64,000 nucleotides of DNA, from positions 37,679,828 to 37,743,827 of the forward strand of contig NC_079876.1 of NCBI RefSeq assembly GCF_029227915.1, given 5' to 3'. The notes under the pieces were generated by a model. The model was not told the DNA's origin. It was given only the letters and a program-made list of their open reading frames with translations, and ran no database searches. The translations under genes and the position numbers were made by a program. Positions 26,395-40,100 of the stretch are shown one piece after another (position 1 is the first letter of the stretch; every line of letters starts with the position of its first letter). The DNA comes from Hydractinia symbiolongicarpus (Eukaryota > Cnidaria > Hydrozoa > Anthoathecata > Hydractiniidae).

Positions 26395-28183
26395 TTTACT
26401 GTGGGACCAATCCTTTCTATTATCGCGCGCTGAAGAAATAGCGATAGTTTCAAAAACTACATTTCATTGACTTTTCTAACGGTGTCAGTCCGTTTGAGTT
26501 ACAACGGTTGGGTCACATATTCGTGCCAACATGTACTTAGCGATATTTTTCTGATATTACTAGGTTGCATCGCTTTTAACCATGAAACGATAGACTGTGG
26601 AACTTAATTGAACTAACTTTGCACTGTCACCTGATAAATGTGATAAAGGAGACAATTGGACTCCAAGAAATAACATTCTTCCTAATTTGACATGATTGCC
26701 GAAACTCAGTGATTACACTGGGCGCTGTGGGAGCGCTTCATTTAAGAATTAAGCTAAAAAAGTCATTTTTTTACTGTGGGACCAATCCTAGCCGTTACCA
26801 CGCGCTGAACAAAGAGCGATAGTTTCAAAAGCTACATTTCATTGACTTTCTAACGGTGTCAGTCCGTTTGAGTTACAACGGTTGGGTCACATATTCGTGC
26901 CAACATGTATTTAGCGATATTTTTCTGATATTACTAGGTTGCATTGCTTTTAACCATGAAACGATTGACTGTGGAACTTAATTGAACTAACTTTGCACTG
27001 TCACCTGATAAATGTGATAAATGAGACCATTGGATTCCAAGAAATAACATTCTTCTTAATTTGACGTGATTGTTGGAACTCAGCGATTGCACTGGGCGCT
27101 GTGGTAGCGCTTCACTTGAAAATTTAGATATGTAAGTCATTCTTTAATGTGCGAGCAATCCTATCCGTTATCGCGCGCTGAACAAAGAGCGATAGTTTCA
27201 AAAGCTACATTTCATTGACTTTCTAACGGTGTCAGTCCGTTTCAGTGGCAACGGTTGGGTCACATATTCGTACCAACATGTATTTAGCGATATTTTTCTG
27301 ATATTACTAGGTTGCATTGCTTTTAACTATGAAACGATTGACTGTGGGACTTAATTGAACTAATTTTGCACTGTCACCTGATAAATGTGATAAAGGAGAC
27401 AATTGGACTCCAAGAAATAACGTTCTTCTTAATTTGACATGATTGCCGAAACTAAGCGATTACTCTGGGCGCTGTGGTAGCGCTTCATTTAAGAATTATG
27501 ATAAAAAAACTCATTTTTTTACTGTGGGACCAATCCTAGCCGTTAACGCGCGGTGAAGAAATTGCAATAGTTTCAAGAACTATATTTCATTGACTTTCTA
27601 ACGGTGTCAGTCCGTTTGAGTTACAACGGTTAGGTCACATATTCGTACCAACATTTATTTAGCAATATTTATCTGATATTACGAGGTTGCATCGCTTTTA
27701 ACAGTGAAACGATTGCCTGTGGGACTTAATTGAACTAACTTTGGACTGTAACCTGATAAATGTGATAAATGATACAATTGAACTCCAAGAAATAACATTC
27801 TTCTTAATTTGATGTGAATGCCGAAACACAGCCATTACTCTGGGCGCTGTTGTAGCGCTTCATTTAAAAATTTGGATAAATAAGTCATTCTTAACTGTGG
27901 GACCAATCCTAGCCGTTAACGCGCGGTGAAGAAATAGCAATAGTTTCAAGAACTATATTTCATTGACTTTCTAACGGTGTCAGTCCGTTTGAGTTACAAC
28001 GGTTAGGTCACATATTCGTACCAACATGTATTTAGCAATATTTATCTGATATTACGAGGTTGCATCGCTTTTAACAGTGAAACGATTGACTGTGGGACTT
28101 AATTGAACTAACTTTGGACTGTAACCTGATAAATGTGATAAATGATACAATTGAACTCCAAGAAATAACATTCTTCTTAATTT
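26395..28183 (+). repeat. five-monomer higher-order unit, copy 2 (slightly shorter)
   Basis: Repeats 24526 onward at a 1,869-bp offset until about 28183, where TTTGATGCGAATGCC of copy 1 is replaced by TTTGACATGATTGCC. One visible difference is CTGAACAAAGAGCG at 27178, where copy 1 has CTGAAGAAATAGCG. Confidence 0.85.
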
Positions 28184-31100
28184 GACATGATTGCCGAAAC
28201 TCAGTGATTACACTGGGCGCTGTGGTAGCGCTTCATTTAAGAATTAAGCTAAAAAAGTTATTTTTTTACTGTGGGACCAATCGTAGCCGTTAGCACGCGC
28301 TGAACAAAGAGCGATAGTTTCAAAAGCTACATTTCATTGACTTTCTAACGGTGCCAGTCCGTTTGAGTGGCAACGGTTGGGTCACATATTCGTACCAACA
28401 TGTATTTAGCGATATTTATCTGATATTACTAGGTTGCATCGCTTTTAACTATGAAACGATTGACTGTGGGACTTAATTGAACTAATTTTGCACTGTCACC
28501 TAATAAATGTGATAAAGGAGACAATTGGACTCCAAGAAATAACGTTCTTCTTAATTTGACATGATTGCCGAAACTCAGCTATAACTCTGGGCGCTGTGGT
28601 AGCGCTTCATTTAAAAATTTAGATAAATAAGTCATTCTTTACTGTGGGACCAATCCTTTCCATTATCGCGCGCTGAAGAAATAGCGATAGTTTCAAAAAC
28701 TACATTTCATTGACTTTTCTAACGGTGTCAGTCCGGTTGAGTTACAACGGTTGGGTCACATATTCGTGCCAACATGTATTTAGCGATATTTTTCTGATAT
28801 TACTAGATTGCATCGCTTTTAACCATGAAACGATTAACTGTGGGACTTAATTGAACTAACTTTGCACTGTCACCTGATAAATGTGATAAAGGAGACAATT
28901 GGACTCCAAGAAATAACATTCTTCTTAATTTGACATGATTGCCGAAACTCAGTGATTACACTGGGCGCTGTGGTAGCGCTTCATTTAAGAATTAAGCTAA
29001 AAAAGTTATTTTTTTACTGTTTGACCAATCCTAGCCGTTAGCACGCGCTGAACAAAGAGCGATAGTTTCAAAAGCTACATTTCATTGACTTTCTAACGGT
29101 GCCAGTCCGTTTGAGTGGCAACGGTTGGGTCACATATTCGTACCAACATGTATTTAGCGATATTTATCTGATATTACTAGGTTGCATCGCTTTTAACTAT
29201 GAAACGATTGACTGTGGGACTTAATTGAACTAATTTTGCACTGTCACCTGATAAATGTGATAAAGGAGACAATTGGACTCCAAGAAAAAACGTTCTTCTT
29301 AATTTGACATGATTGCCGAAACTCAGCGATTACTCTGGGCGCTGTGGTAGCGCTTCATTTAAAAATTTAGATAAATAAGCCATTCTTTACTGTGGGACCA
29401 ATCCTTTCCATTATCGCGCGCTGAAGAAATAGCGATAGTTTAAAAAACTACATTTCATTGACTTTTCTAACGGTGTCAGTCCGGTTGAGTTACAACGGTT
29501 GGGTCACATATTCGTGCCAACATGTATTTAGCGATATTTTTCTGATATTACTAGGTTGCATCGCTTTTAACCATGAAACGATTGACTGTGGGACTTAATT
29601 GAACTAACTTTGCACTGTGACCTGATAAATGTGATAAATGAGACCATTGGATTCCAAGAAATAACTTTCTTCTTAATTTGACGTGATTGTTGGAACTCAG
29701 CGATTGCACTGGGCGCTGTGGTAGCGCTTCATTTAAAAATTTAGATATGTAAGTCATTCTTTAATGTGCGACCAATCCTATCCGTTATCGCGCGCTGAAG
29801 AAATAGCGAGAGTTTCAAAAACTACATTTCATTGACTTTCTAACGGTGTCAGTCCGTTTGAGTGGCAACGGTTGGGTCACATATTCGTACCAACATGTAT
29901 TTAGCGATATTTTTCTGATATTACTAGTTTGCATCGCTTTTAACTATGAAACGATTGACTGTGGGACTTAATTGAACTAATTTTGCACTGTCACCTGATA
30001 AATGTGATAAAGGAGACAATTGGACTCCAAGAAATAACGTTCTTCTTATTTTGACATGATTGCCGAAACTTAGCGATTACTCTGGGCGCTGTGGTAGCGC
30101 TTCATTTAAGAATTATGCCAAAAAAAGTCATTTTTTTACTGTGGGACCAATCCTAGCCGTTAACGCGCGGTGAAGAAATAGCAATAGTTTCAAGAATTAC
30201 ATTTCATTGACTTTCTAACGGAGTCAGTCCGTTTGAGTGGCAACGGTTGGGTCACATATTCGTACCAACATGTATTTAGCGATATTTATCTGATATTACT
30301 AGGTTGCATCGCTTTTAACTATGAAACGATTGACTGTGGGACTTAATTGAACTAATTTTGCACTGTCACCTAATAAATGTGATAAAGGAGACAATTGGAC
30401 TCCAAGAAATAACGTTCTTCTTAATTTGACATGATTGCCGAAACTCAGCGATTACTCTGGGCGCTGTGGTAGCGCTTCATTTAAAAATTTAGATAAATAA
30501 GTCATTCTTTACTGTGGGACCAATCCTTTCCATTATCGCGCGCTGAAGAAATAGCGATAGTTTCAAAAACTACATTTCATTGACTTTTCTAACGGTGTCA
30601 GTCCGGTTGAGTTACGACGGTTGGGTCACATATTGGTGCCAACATGTATTTAGCGATATTTTTCTGATATTACTAGATTGCATCGCTTTTAACCATGAAA
30701 CGATTAACTGTGGGACTTAATTGAACTAACTTTGCACTGTCACCTGATAAATGTGATAAAGGAGACAATTGGACTCCAAGAAATAACATTCTTCTTAATT
30801 TGACATGATTGCCGAAACTCAGTGATTACACTGGGCGCTGTGGTAGCGCTTCATTTAAGAATTAAGCTAAAAAAGTTATTTTTTACTGTGGGACCAATCC
30901 TAGCCGTTAGCACGCGCTGAACAAAGAGCGATAGTTTCAAAAGCTACATTTCATTGACTTTCTAACGGTGCCAGTCCGTTTGAGTGGCAACGGTTGGGTC
31001 ACATATTCGTACCAACATGTATTTAGCGATATTTATCTGATATTACTAGGTTGCATCGCTTTTAACTATGAAACGATTGACTGTGGGACTTAATTGAACT

Positions 31101-31633
31101 AATTTTGCACTGTCACCTGATAAATGTGATAAAGGAGACAATTGGACTCCAAGAAAAAACGTTCTTCTTAATTTGACATGATTGCCGAAACTCAGCGATT
31201 ACTCTGGGCGCTGTGGTAGCGCTTCATTTAAAAATTTAGATAAATAAGCCACTCTTTACTGTGGGACCAATCCTTTCCATTATCGCGCGCTGAAGAAATA
31301 GCGATAGTTTAAAAAACTACATTTCATTGACTTTTCTAACGGTGTCAGTCCGGTTGAGTTACAACGGTTGGGTCACATATTCGTGCCAACATGTATTTAG
31401 CGATATTTTTCTGATATCACTAGGTTGCATCGCTTTTAACTATGAAACGATTGACGGTGGGACTTAATTGAACTCATTATGCACTGTCACCTGATAAATG
31501 TGATAAAGGAGACAATTGGACTCCAAGAAATATCGTTCTTCTTAATTTAACACGATTGCGGAAACTTAGCGATTACTCTGGGCGCTGTGGTAGCGCTTCA
31601 TTTAAGAATTATGCCAAAAAAGTCATTTTTTTA
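28184..31633 (+). repeat. satellite array with an interspersed 1,870-bp-offset duplication
   Basis: The stretch of about 28357-29571 recurs at about 30227-31441 (offset about 1,870 bp), sharing rare variants such as CGATTAACTG (28841, 30711) and the AAATAAGCCA variant. Dimer-spaced (748-bp) relatives also occur near 28190 and 28938. No gene is seen. Confidence 0.85.
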
Positions 31634-34600
31634 CTGTGGGACCAATCCTAGCCGTTAACGCGCGGTGAAGAAATAGCAATAGTTTCAAGAATTACATTTC
31701 ATTGACTTTCTAACGGTGTCAGTCCGTTTGAGTTACAACGGTTGGGTCACATATTCGTACCAACATGTATTTAACAATATTTATCTGATATTACTAGGTT
31801 GCATCGCTTTTAACAGTGAAACGATTGACTGTGGGACTTAATTGAACTAACTTTGGACTGTAACCTGATAAATGTGATAAATGATACAATTGAACTCCAA
31901 GAAATAACATTCTTCTTAATTTGACGTGATTGTTGGAACTCAGCGATTGCACTGGGCGCTGTGGTAGCGCTTCATTTAAAAATTTAGATATATAAGTCAT
32001 TCTTTAATGTGCGACCAATCCTATCCGTTATCGCGCGCTGAAGAAATAGCAAGAGTTTCAAAAACTACATTTCATTGACTTTCTAACGGTGTCAGTCCGT
32101 TTCAGTTACAACGGTTGGGTCACATATTCGTGCCAACATGTATTTAGCGATATTTTTCTGATATTACTAGGTTGCATTGCTTTTAACCATGAAACGATTG
32201 ACTGTGGGACTTAATTGAACTAATTTCGCACTGTCACCTGATAAATGTCATAAAGGAGACAATTGGACTCCAAGAAATAACGTTCTCCTTAATTTGACAT
32301 GATTGCCGAAACTCAGCGATTACTCTGGGCGCTGTGGTAGCGCTTCATTTAAAAATTTAGATAAATAAGTCATTCTTTACTGTGGGACCAATCCTGTCCA
32401 TTATCGCGCGCTGAAGAAATAGCGATAGTTTCAAAAAGTACATTTCATTGAATTTTCTAACGGTGTCAGTCCGTTTGAGTTACAACGGTTGGGTCACATA
32501 TTCGTACCAACATGTATTTAGCGATATTTTTCTGATATTACTAGGTTGCATCGCTTTTAACTATGAAACGATTGACTGTGGGACTTAATTAAACTAATTT
32601 TGCACTGTCACCTGATAAATGTGATAAAGGAGACAATTGGACTCCAAGAAATAACGTTCTTCTTAATTTGACATGATTGCCGAAACTTAGCGATTACTCT
32701 GGGCGCTGTGGTAGCGCTTCATTTAAGAATTATACCAAAAAAGTCATTTTTTTACTGTGGGACCAATCCTTTCCATTATCGCGCGCTGAAGAAATAGCGA
32801 TAGTTTCAAAAACTACATTTCATTGACTTTTCTAACGGTGTCAGTCCGTTTGAGTTACAACAGTTGGGTCACATATTCGTGCCAACATGTATTTAGCGAT
32901 ATTTTTCTGATATTACTAGGTTGCATCGCTTTTAACCATGAAACGATTGACCGTGGGACTTAATTGAACTAACTTTGCACTGTCACCTGATAAATGTGAT
33001 AAATGAGACCATTGGATTACAAGAAATAACATTCTTCTTAATTTGACGTGATTGTTGGAACTCAGCGATTGCACTGGGCGCTGTGGTAGCGCTTCATTTA
33101 AAAATTTAGATATATAAGTCATTCTTTAGTGTGCGACCAATCCTATCCGTTATCGCGCGCTGAAGAAATAGCGAGAGTTTCAATAACTACATTTCATTGA
33201 CTTTCTAACGGCGTCAGTCCGTTTCAGTTACAACGGTTGGGTCACATATTCGTGCCAACATGTATTTAGCGATATTTTTCTGATATTACAAGGTTGCATC
33301 GCTTTTAACCATAAAACGATTGACTGTGGGACTTAATTGAACTAACTTTGCACTGTCACCTGATAAATGTTATAAAGGAGACAATTGGACTCCAAGAAAT
33401 AACATTCTTCTTAATTTGACATGATTGCCGAAACTCAGTGATTACACTTGGCGCTGTGGTAGCGCTTCATTTAAGAATTAAGCTAAAAAAGTTATTTTTT
33501 TACTGTGGGACCAATCCTATCCGTTAGCACGCGCTGAACAAAGAGCGATAGTTTCAAAAGCTACATTTCATTGACTTTCTAACGGAGTCAGTCCGTTTGA
33601 GTGGCAACGGTTGGGTCACATATTAGTAGCAACATGTATTTAGCGATATTTATCTGATATTACTAGGTTGCATCGCTTTTAACTATGAAACGATTGACTG
33701 TGGGACTTAATTGAACTAATTTTGCACTGTCACTTGATAAATGTGATAAAGGAGACAATTGGACACCAAGAAATAACGTTCTTCTTAATTTGACATAATT
33801 GCCGAAACTCAGCGATTACTCTGGGCGCTGTGGTAGCGCTTCATTTAAAAATTTAGATAAATAAGTCATTCTTTACTGTGGGACCAATCCTTTCCATTAT
33901 CGCGCACTGAAAAAATAGCGATAGTTTCAAAAACTACATTTCATTGACTTTTCTAACGGTGTCAGTCCGTTTGAGTTACAACGGTTGGGTCACATATTCG
34001 TGCCAACATGTATTTAGCGATATTTTTCTGATATTACTAGATTGCATCGCTTTTAACCATGAAACGATTGACTGTGGGACTTAATTGAACTAACTTTGCA
34101 CTGTCACCTGATAAATGTGATAAAGGAGACAATTGGACTCCAAGAAATAACATTCTTCTTAATTTGACATGATTGCCGAAACTCAGTGATTACACTGGGC
34201 ACTGTGGTAGCGCTTCATTTAAGAATTAAGCTAAAAAAGTCATTTTTTTACTGTGGGACCAATCCTAGCCGATAGCACGCGCTGAACAAAGAGGGATAGT
34301 TTCAAAAGCTACATTTCATTGACTTTCTAACGGTGTCAGTCCGTTTGAGTGGCAACGGTTGGGTCACATATTTGTACCAACATGTATTTAGCGATATTTT
34401 TCTGATATTACTAGGTTGCATCGCTTTTAACTATGAAACGATTGACGGTGGGACTTAATTGAACTCATTATGCACTGTCACCTGATAAATGTGACAAAGG
34501 AGACAATTGGACTCCAAGAAATATCGTTCTTCTTAATTTGACATGATTGCCAAAACTCAGCGATTACTCTGGGCGCTGTGGTAGCGCTTCATTTAAGAAT

Positions 34601-37127
34601 TATGCCAAAAAAAGTCATTTTTTTACTGTGGGACCAATCCTAGCCGTTAGCGCGCAGTAAAGAAATAGCAATAGTTTCAAGAACTACATTTCATTGACTT
34701 TCTAACGGTGTCAGTCCGTTTGAGTTACAACGGTTGGGTCACATATTCGTACCAACATGTATTTAGCAATATTTATCTGATATTACTAGGTTGCATCGCT
34801 TTTAACAGTGAAACGATTGACTGTGGGACTTAATTGAACTAACTTTGCACTGTCACCTGATAAATGTTATAAAGGAGACAATTGGACTCCAAGAAATAAC
34901 ATTCTTCTTAATTTGACATGATTGCCGAAACTCAGTGATTACACTGGGCGCTGTGGTAGCGCTTCATTTAAGAATTAAGCTAACAAAGTTATTTTTTACT
35001 GTGGGACCAATCCTAGCCGTTAGCACGCGCTGAACAAAGAGCGATAGTTTCAAAAGCTACAATTCATTGACTTTCTAACGGTGTCAGTCCGTTTGAGTTA
35101 CAACGGTTGGGTCACATATTCGTGCCAACATGTATTTAGCGATATTTTTCTGATATTACTAGATTGCATCGCTTTTAACCATGAAACGATTGACTGTGGG
35201 ACTTAATTGAACTAACTTTGCACTGTCACCTGATAAATGTGATAAAGGAGACAATTGGACTCCAAGAAATAACATTCTTCTTAATTTGACATGATTGCCG
35301 AAACTCAGTGATTACACTGGGCGCTGTGGTAGCGCTTCATTTAAGAATTAAGCTAAAAAAGTCATTTTTTTACTGTGGGACCAATCCTAGCCGATAGCAC
35401 GCGCTGAACAAAGAGGGATAGTTTCAAAAGCTACATTTCATTGACTTTCTAACGGTGTCAGTCCGTTTGAGTGGCAACGGTTGGGTCACATATTCGTACC
35501 AACATGTATTTAGCGATATTTTTCTGATATTACTAGGTTGCATCGCTTTTAACTATGAAACGATTGACGGTGGGACTTAATTGAACTCATTATGCACTGT
35601 CACCTGATAAATGTGATAAAGGAGACAATTGGACTCCAAGAAATATCGTTCTTCTTAATTTGACATGATTGCCGAAACTCAGCGATTACTCTGGGCGCTG
35701 TGGTAGCGCTTCATTTAAGAATTATGCCAAAAAAAGTCATTTTTTTACTGTGAGACCAATCCTAGCCGTTAGCGCGCAGTGAAGAAATAGCAATAGTTTC
35801 AAGAACTACATTTCATTGACTTTCTAACGGTGTCAGTCCGTTTGAGTTACAACGGTTGGGTCACATATTCGTACCAACATGTATTTAGCAATATTTATCT
35901 GATATTACTAGGTTGCATCGCTTTTAACAGTGAAACGATTGACTGTGGGACTTAATTGAACTAACTTTGGACTGTAACCTGATAAATTTGATAAATGAGA
36001 CAATTGAACTCCAAGAAATAACATTCTTCTTAATTTGATGTGAATGCCGAAACACAGCGATTACACTGGGCGAAAGATGAAATAGCGACAGTTTCAAAAA
36101 CTACATTTCATTGACTTTCTAACAGTATCAATCCACTTCAGTTACAACGGTTGCGTCACATATTCGTACCAACATGTATTTAGCGATATTTATCTCATAT
36201 TACTAGGTTGCATCGCTTTTAACAGTGAAACGATTGACTGTGTGACTAAATTGAACTGATTTTGGACTGTGACCTTGTAAATTTTATAATTTGACATGAT
36301 TGCCGGAACTCAGCGATTACTCTGGGCGCTGTGGTAGCGCTTCATTTAAGAATTATGCCAAAAAAGTCATTTTTTTACTGGGGGACCAATCCTAGCCGTT
36401 AGCGCGCGGTGAAGAAATAGCAATAGTTACAAGAACTACATTTCATTGACTTTCTAACGGTGTCAGTCCGTTTGAGTTACAACGGTTGGGTCACATATTC
36501 GTACCAACATGTATTTAGCAATATTTATCTGATATTACTAGGTTGCATCGCTTTTAACAGTGAAACGATTGACTGTGGGACTTAATTGAACTAACTTTGG
36601 ACTGTAACCTGATAAATTTGATAAATGAGACAATTGAATTCCAAGAAATAACATTCTTCTTAATTTGATGTGAATGCCCAAACACAGCGATTACACTGGG
36701 CGCTGTTGTAGCGCTTCATTTAAAAATTTAGATAAATAAGTCATTCTTTACTGTGGGACCAATCCTTTCCATTATCGCGCGCTGAAGAAATAGCGATAGT
36801 TTCAAAAACTACATTTCATTGACTTTTCTAACGGTGTCAGTCCATTTGAGTTACAACGGTTGGGTCACATATTCGTGCCAACATGTAATTAGCGATATTT
36901 TTCTGATGTTACTAGGTTGCATCGCCTTTAACAATGAAACAATTGACTGTGGGACTTAATTGAACTAACTTTGGACTGTGACCTGATAAATGTGATAAAG
37001 GAGACAATTGGACTCCAAGAAAAAACATTCTTCTTAATTTGACATGATTGCCGAAACTCAGCGATTACACTTGGCGCTGTGGTAGCGCTTCATTTAAGAA
37101 TTAAGATAAGAAAGTCATTTTTTTTTA
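31634..37127 (+). repeat. large satellite duplication, copy 1 (5,494 bp)
   Basis: Adjacent to a near-identical copy starting at about 37128. The offset is 5,494 bp at the left (31651 and 37145) but 5,120 bp further right (34641 and 39761; 36070 and 41190). Copy 1 therefore has one extra 374-bp monomer, located at about 33250-33630. It includes two deletion scars, at about 36072 (GGGCGAAAGATG) and 36287. Confidence 0.9.
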
Positions 37128-40100
37128 CTGTGGGACCAATCCTAGCCGTTAACGCGCGGTGAAGAAATAGCAATAGTTTCAAGAATTACATTTCATTGAC
37201 TTTCTAACGGTGTCAGTCCGTTTGAGTTACAACGGTTGGGTCACATATTCGTACCAACATGTATTTAACAATATTTATCTGATATTACTAGGTTGCATCG
37301 CTTTTAACAGTGAAACGATTGACTGTGGGACTTAATTGAACTAACTTTGGACTGTAACCTGATAAATGTGATAAATGATACAATTGAACTCCAAGAAATA
37401 ACATTCTTCTTAATTTGACGTGATTGTTGGAACTCAGCGATTGCACTGGGCGCTGTGGTAGCGCTTCATTTAAAAATTTAGATATATAAGTCATTCTTTA
37501 ATGTGCGACCAATCCTATCCGTTATCGCGCGCTGAAGAAATAGCGAGAGTTTCAAAAACTACATTTCATTGACTTTCTAACGGTGTCAGTCCGTTTCAGT
37601 TACAACGGTTGGGTCACATATTCGTGCCAACATGTATTTAGCGATATTTTTCTGATATTACTAGGTTGCATCGCTTTTAACCATGAAACGATTGACTGTG
37701 GGACTTAATTGAACTAATTTCGCACTGTCACCTGATAAATGTCATAAAGGAGACAATTGGACTCCAAGAAATAACGTTCTCCTTAATTTGACATGATTGC
37801 CGAAACTCAGCGATTACTCTGGGCGCTGTGGTAGCGCTTCATTTAAAAATTTAGATAAATAAGTCATTCTTTACTGTGGGACCAATCCTTTCCATTATCG
37901 CGCGCTGAAGAAATAGCGATAGTTTCAAAAATTACATTTCATTGACTTTTCTAACGGGGTCAGTCCGTTTGAGTTACAACGGTTGGGTCACATATTCGTA
38001 CCAACATGTATTTAGCGATATTTTTCTGATATTACTAGGTTGCATCGCTTTTAACTATGAAACGATTGACTGTGGGACTTAATTGAACTAATTTTGCACT
38101 GTCACCTGATAAATGTGATAAAGGAGACAATTGGACTCCTAGAAATAACGTTCTTCTTAATTTGACATGATTGCCGAAACTTAGCGATTACTCTGGGCGC
38201 TGTGGTAGCGCTTCATTTAAGAATTATACCAAAAAAGTCATTTTTTTACTGTGGGACCAATCCTTTCCATTATCGCGCGCTGAAGAAATAGCGATAGTTT
38301 CAAAAACTACATTTCATTGACTTTTCTAACGGTGTCAGTCCGTTTGAGTTACAACGGTTGGGTCACATATTCGTGCCAACATGTATTTAGCGATATTTTT
38401 CTGATATTACTAGGTTGCATCGCTTTTAACCATGAAACGATTGACCGTGGGACTTAATTGAACTAACTTTGCACTGTCACCTGATAAATGTGATAAATGA
38501 GACCATTGGATTACAAGAAATAACATTCTTCTTAATTTGACGTGATTGTTGGAACTCAGCGATTGCACTGGGCGCTGTGGTAGCGCTTCATTTAAAAATT
38601 TAGATATATAAGTCATTCTTTAGTGTGCGACCAATCCTATCCGTTATCGCGCGCTGAAGAAATAGCGAGAGTTTCAATAACTACATTTCATTGACTTTCT
38701 AACGGCGTCAGTCCGTTTCAGTTACAACGGTTGGGTCACATATTCGTACCAACATGTATTTAGCGATATCTATCTGATATTACTAGGTTGCATCGCTTTT
38801 AACTATGAAACGATTGACTGTGGGACTTAATTGAACTAATTTTGCACTGTCACTTGATAAATGTGATAAAGGAGACAATTGGACACCAAGAAATAACGTT
38901 CTTCTTAATTTGACATAATTGCCGAAACTCAGCGATTACTCTGGGCGCTGTGGTAGCGCTTCATTTAAAAATTTAGATAAATAAGTCATTCTTTACTGTG
39001 GGACCAATCCTTTCCATTATCGCGCACTGAAAAAATAGCGATAGTTTCAAAAACTACATTTCATTGACTTTTCTAACGGTGTCAGTCCGTTTGAGTTACA
39101 ACGGTTGGGTCACATATTCGTGCCAACATGTATTTAGCGATATTTTTCTGATATTACTAGATTGCATCGCTTTTAACCATGAAACGATTGACTGTGGGAC
39201 TTAATTGAACTAACTTTGCACTGTCACCTGATAAATGTGATAAAGGAGACAATTGGACTCCTAGAAATAACATTCTTCTTAATTTGACATGATTGCCGAA
39301 ACTCAGTGATTACACTGGGCGCTGTGGTAGCGCTTCATTTAAGAATTAAGCTAAAAAAGTCATTTTTTTACTGTGGGACCAATCCTAGCCGATAGCACGC
39401 GCTGAACAAAGAGGGATAGTTTCAAAAGCTACATTTCATTGACTTTCTAACGGTGTCAGTCCGTTTGAGTGGCAACGGTTGGGTCACATATTCGTACCAA
39501 CATGTATTTAGCGATATTTTTCTGATATTACTAGGTTGCATCGCTTTTAACTATGAAACGATTGACGGTGGGACTTAATTGAACTCATTATGCACTGTCA
39601 CCTGATAAATGTGACAAAGGAGACAATTGGACTCCAAGAAATATCGTTCTTCTTAATTTGACATGATTGCCGAAACTCAGCGATTACTCTGGGTGCTGTG
39701 GTAGCGCTTCATTTAAGAATTATGCCAGAAAAAGTCATTTTTTTACTGTGGGACCAATCCTAGCCGTTAGCGCGCAGTAAAGAAATAGCAATAGTTTCAA
39801 GAACTACATTTCATTGACTTTCTAACGGTGTCAGTCCGTTTGAGTTACAACGGTTGGGTCACATATTCGTACCAACATGTATTTAGCAATATTTATCTGA
39901 TATTACTAGGTTGCATCGCTTTTAACAGTGAAACGATTGACTGTGGGACTTAATTGAACTAACTTTGCACTGTCACCTGATAAATGTTATAAAGGAGACA
40001 ATTGGACTTCAAGAAATAACATTCTTCTTAATTTGACATGATTGCCGAAACTCAGTGATTACACTGGGCGCTGTGGTAGCGCTTCATTTAAGAATTAAGC

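Noticed and set aside
12447-38616. Repeated 68-codon minus-strand open frames as a protein family
   Set aside because: They lie wholly inside the satellite, recur only because one subtype lacks stops, start and end at no recognisable signals, and match no known domain.
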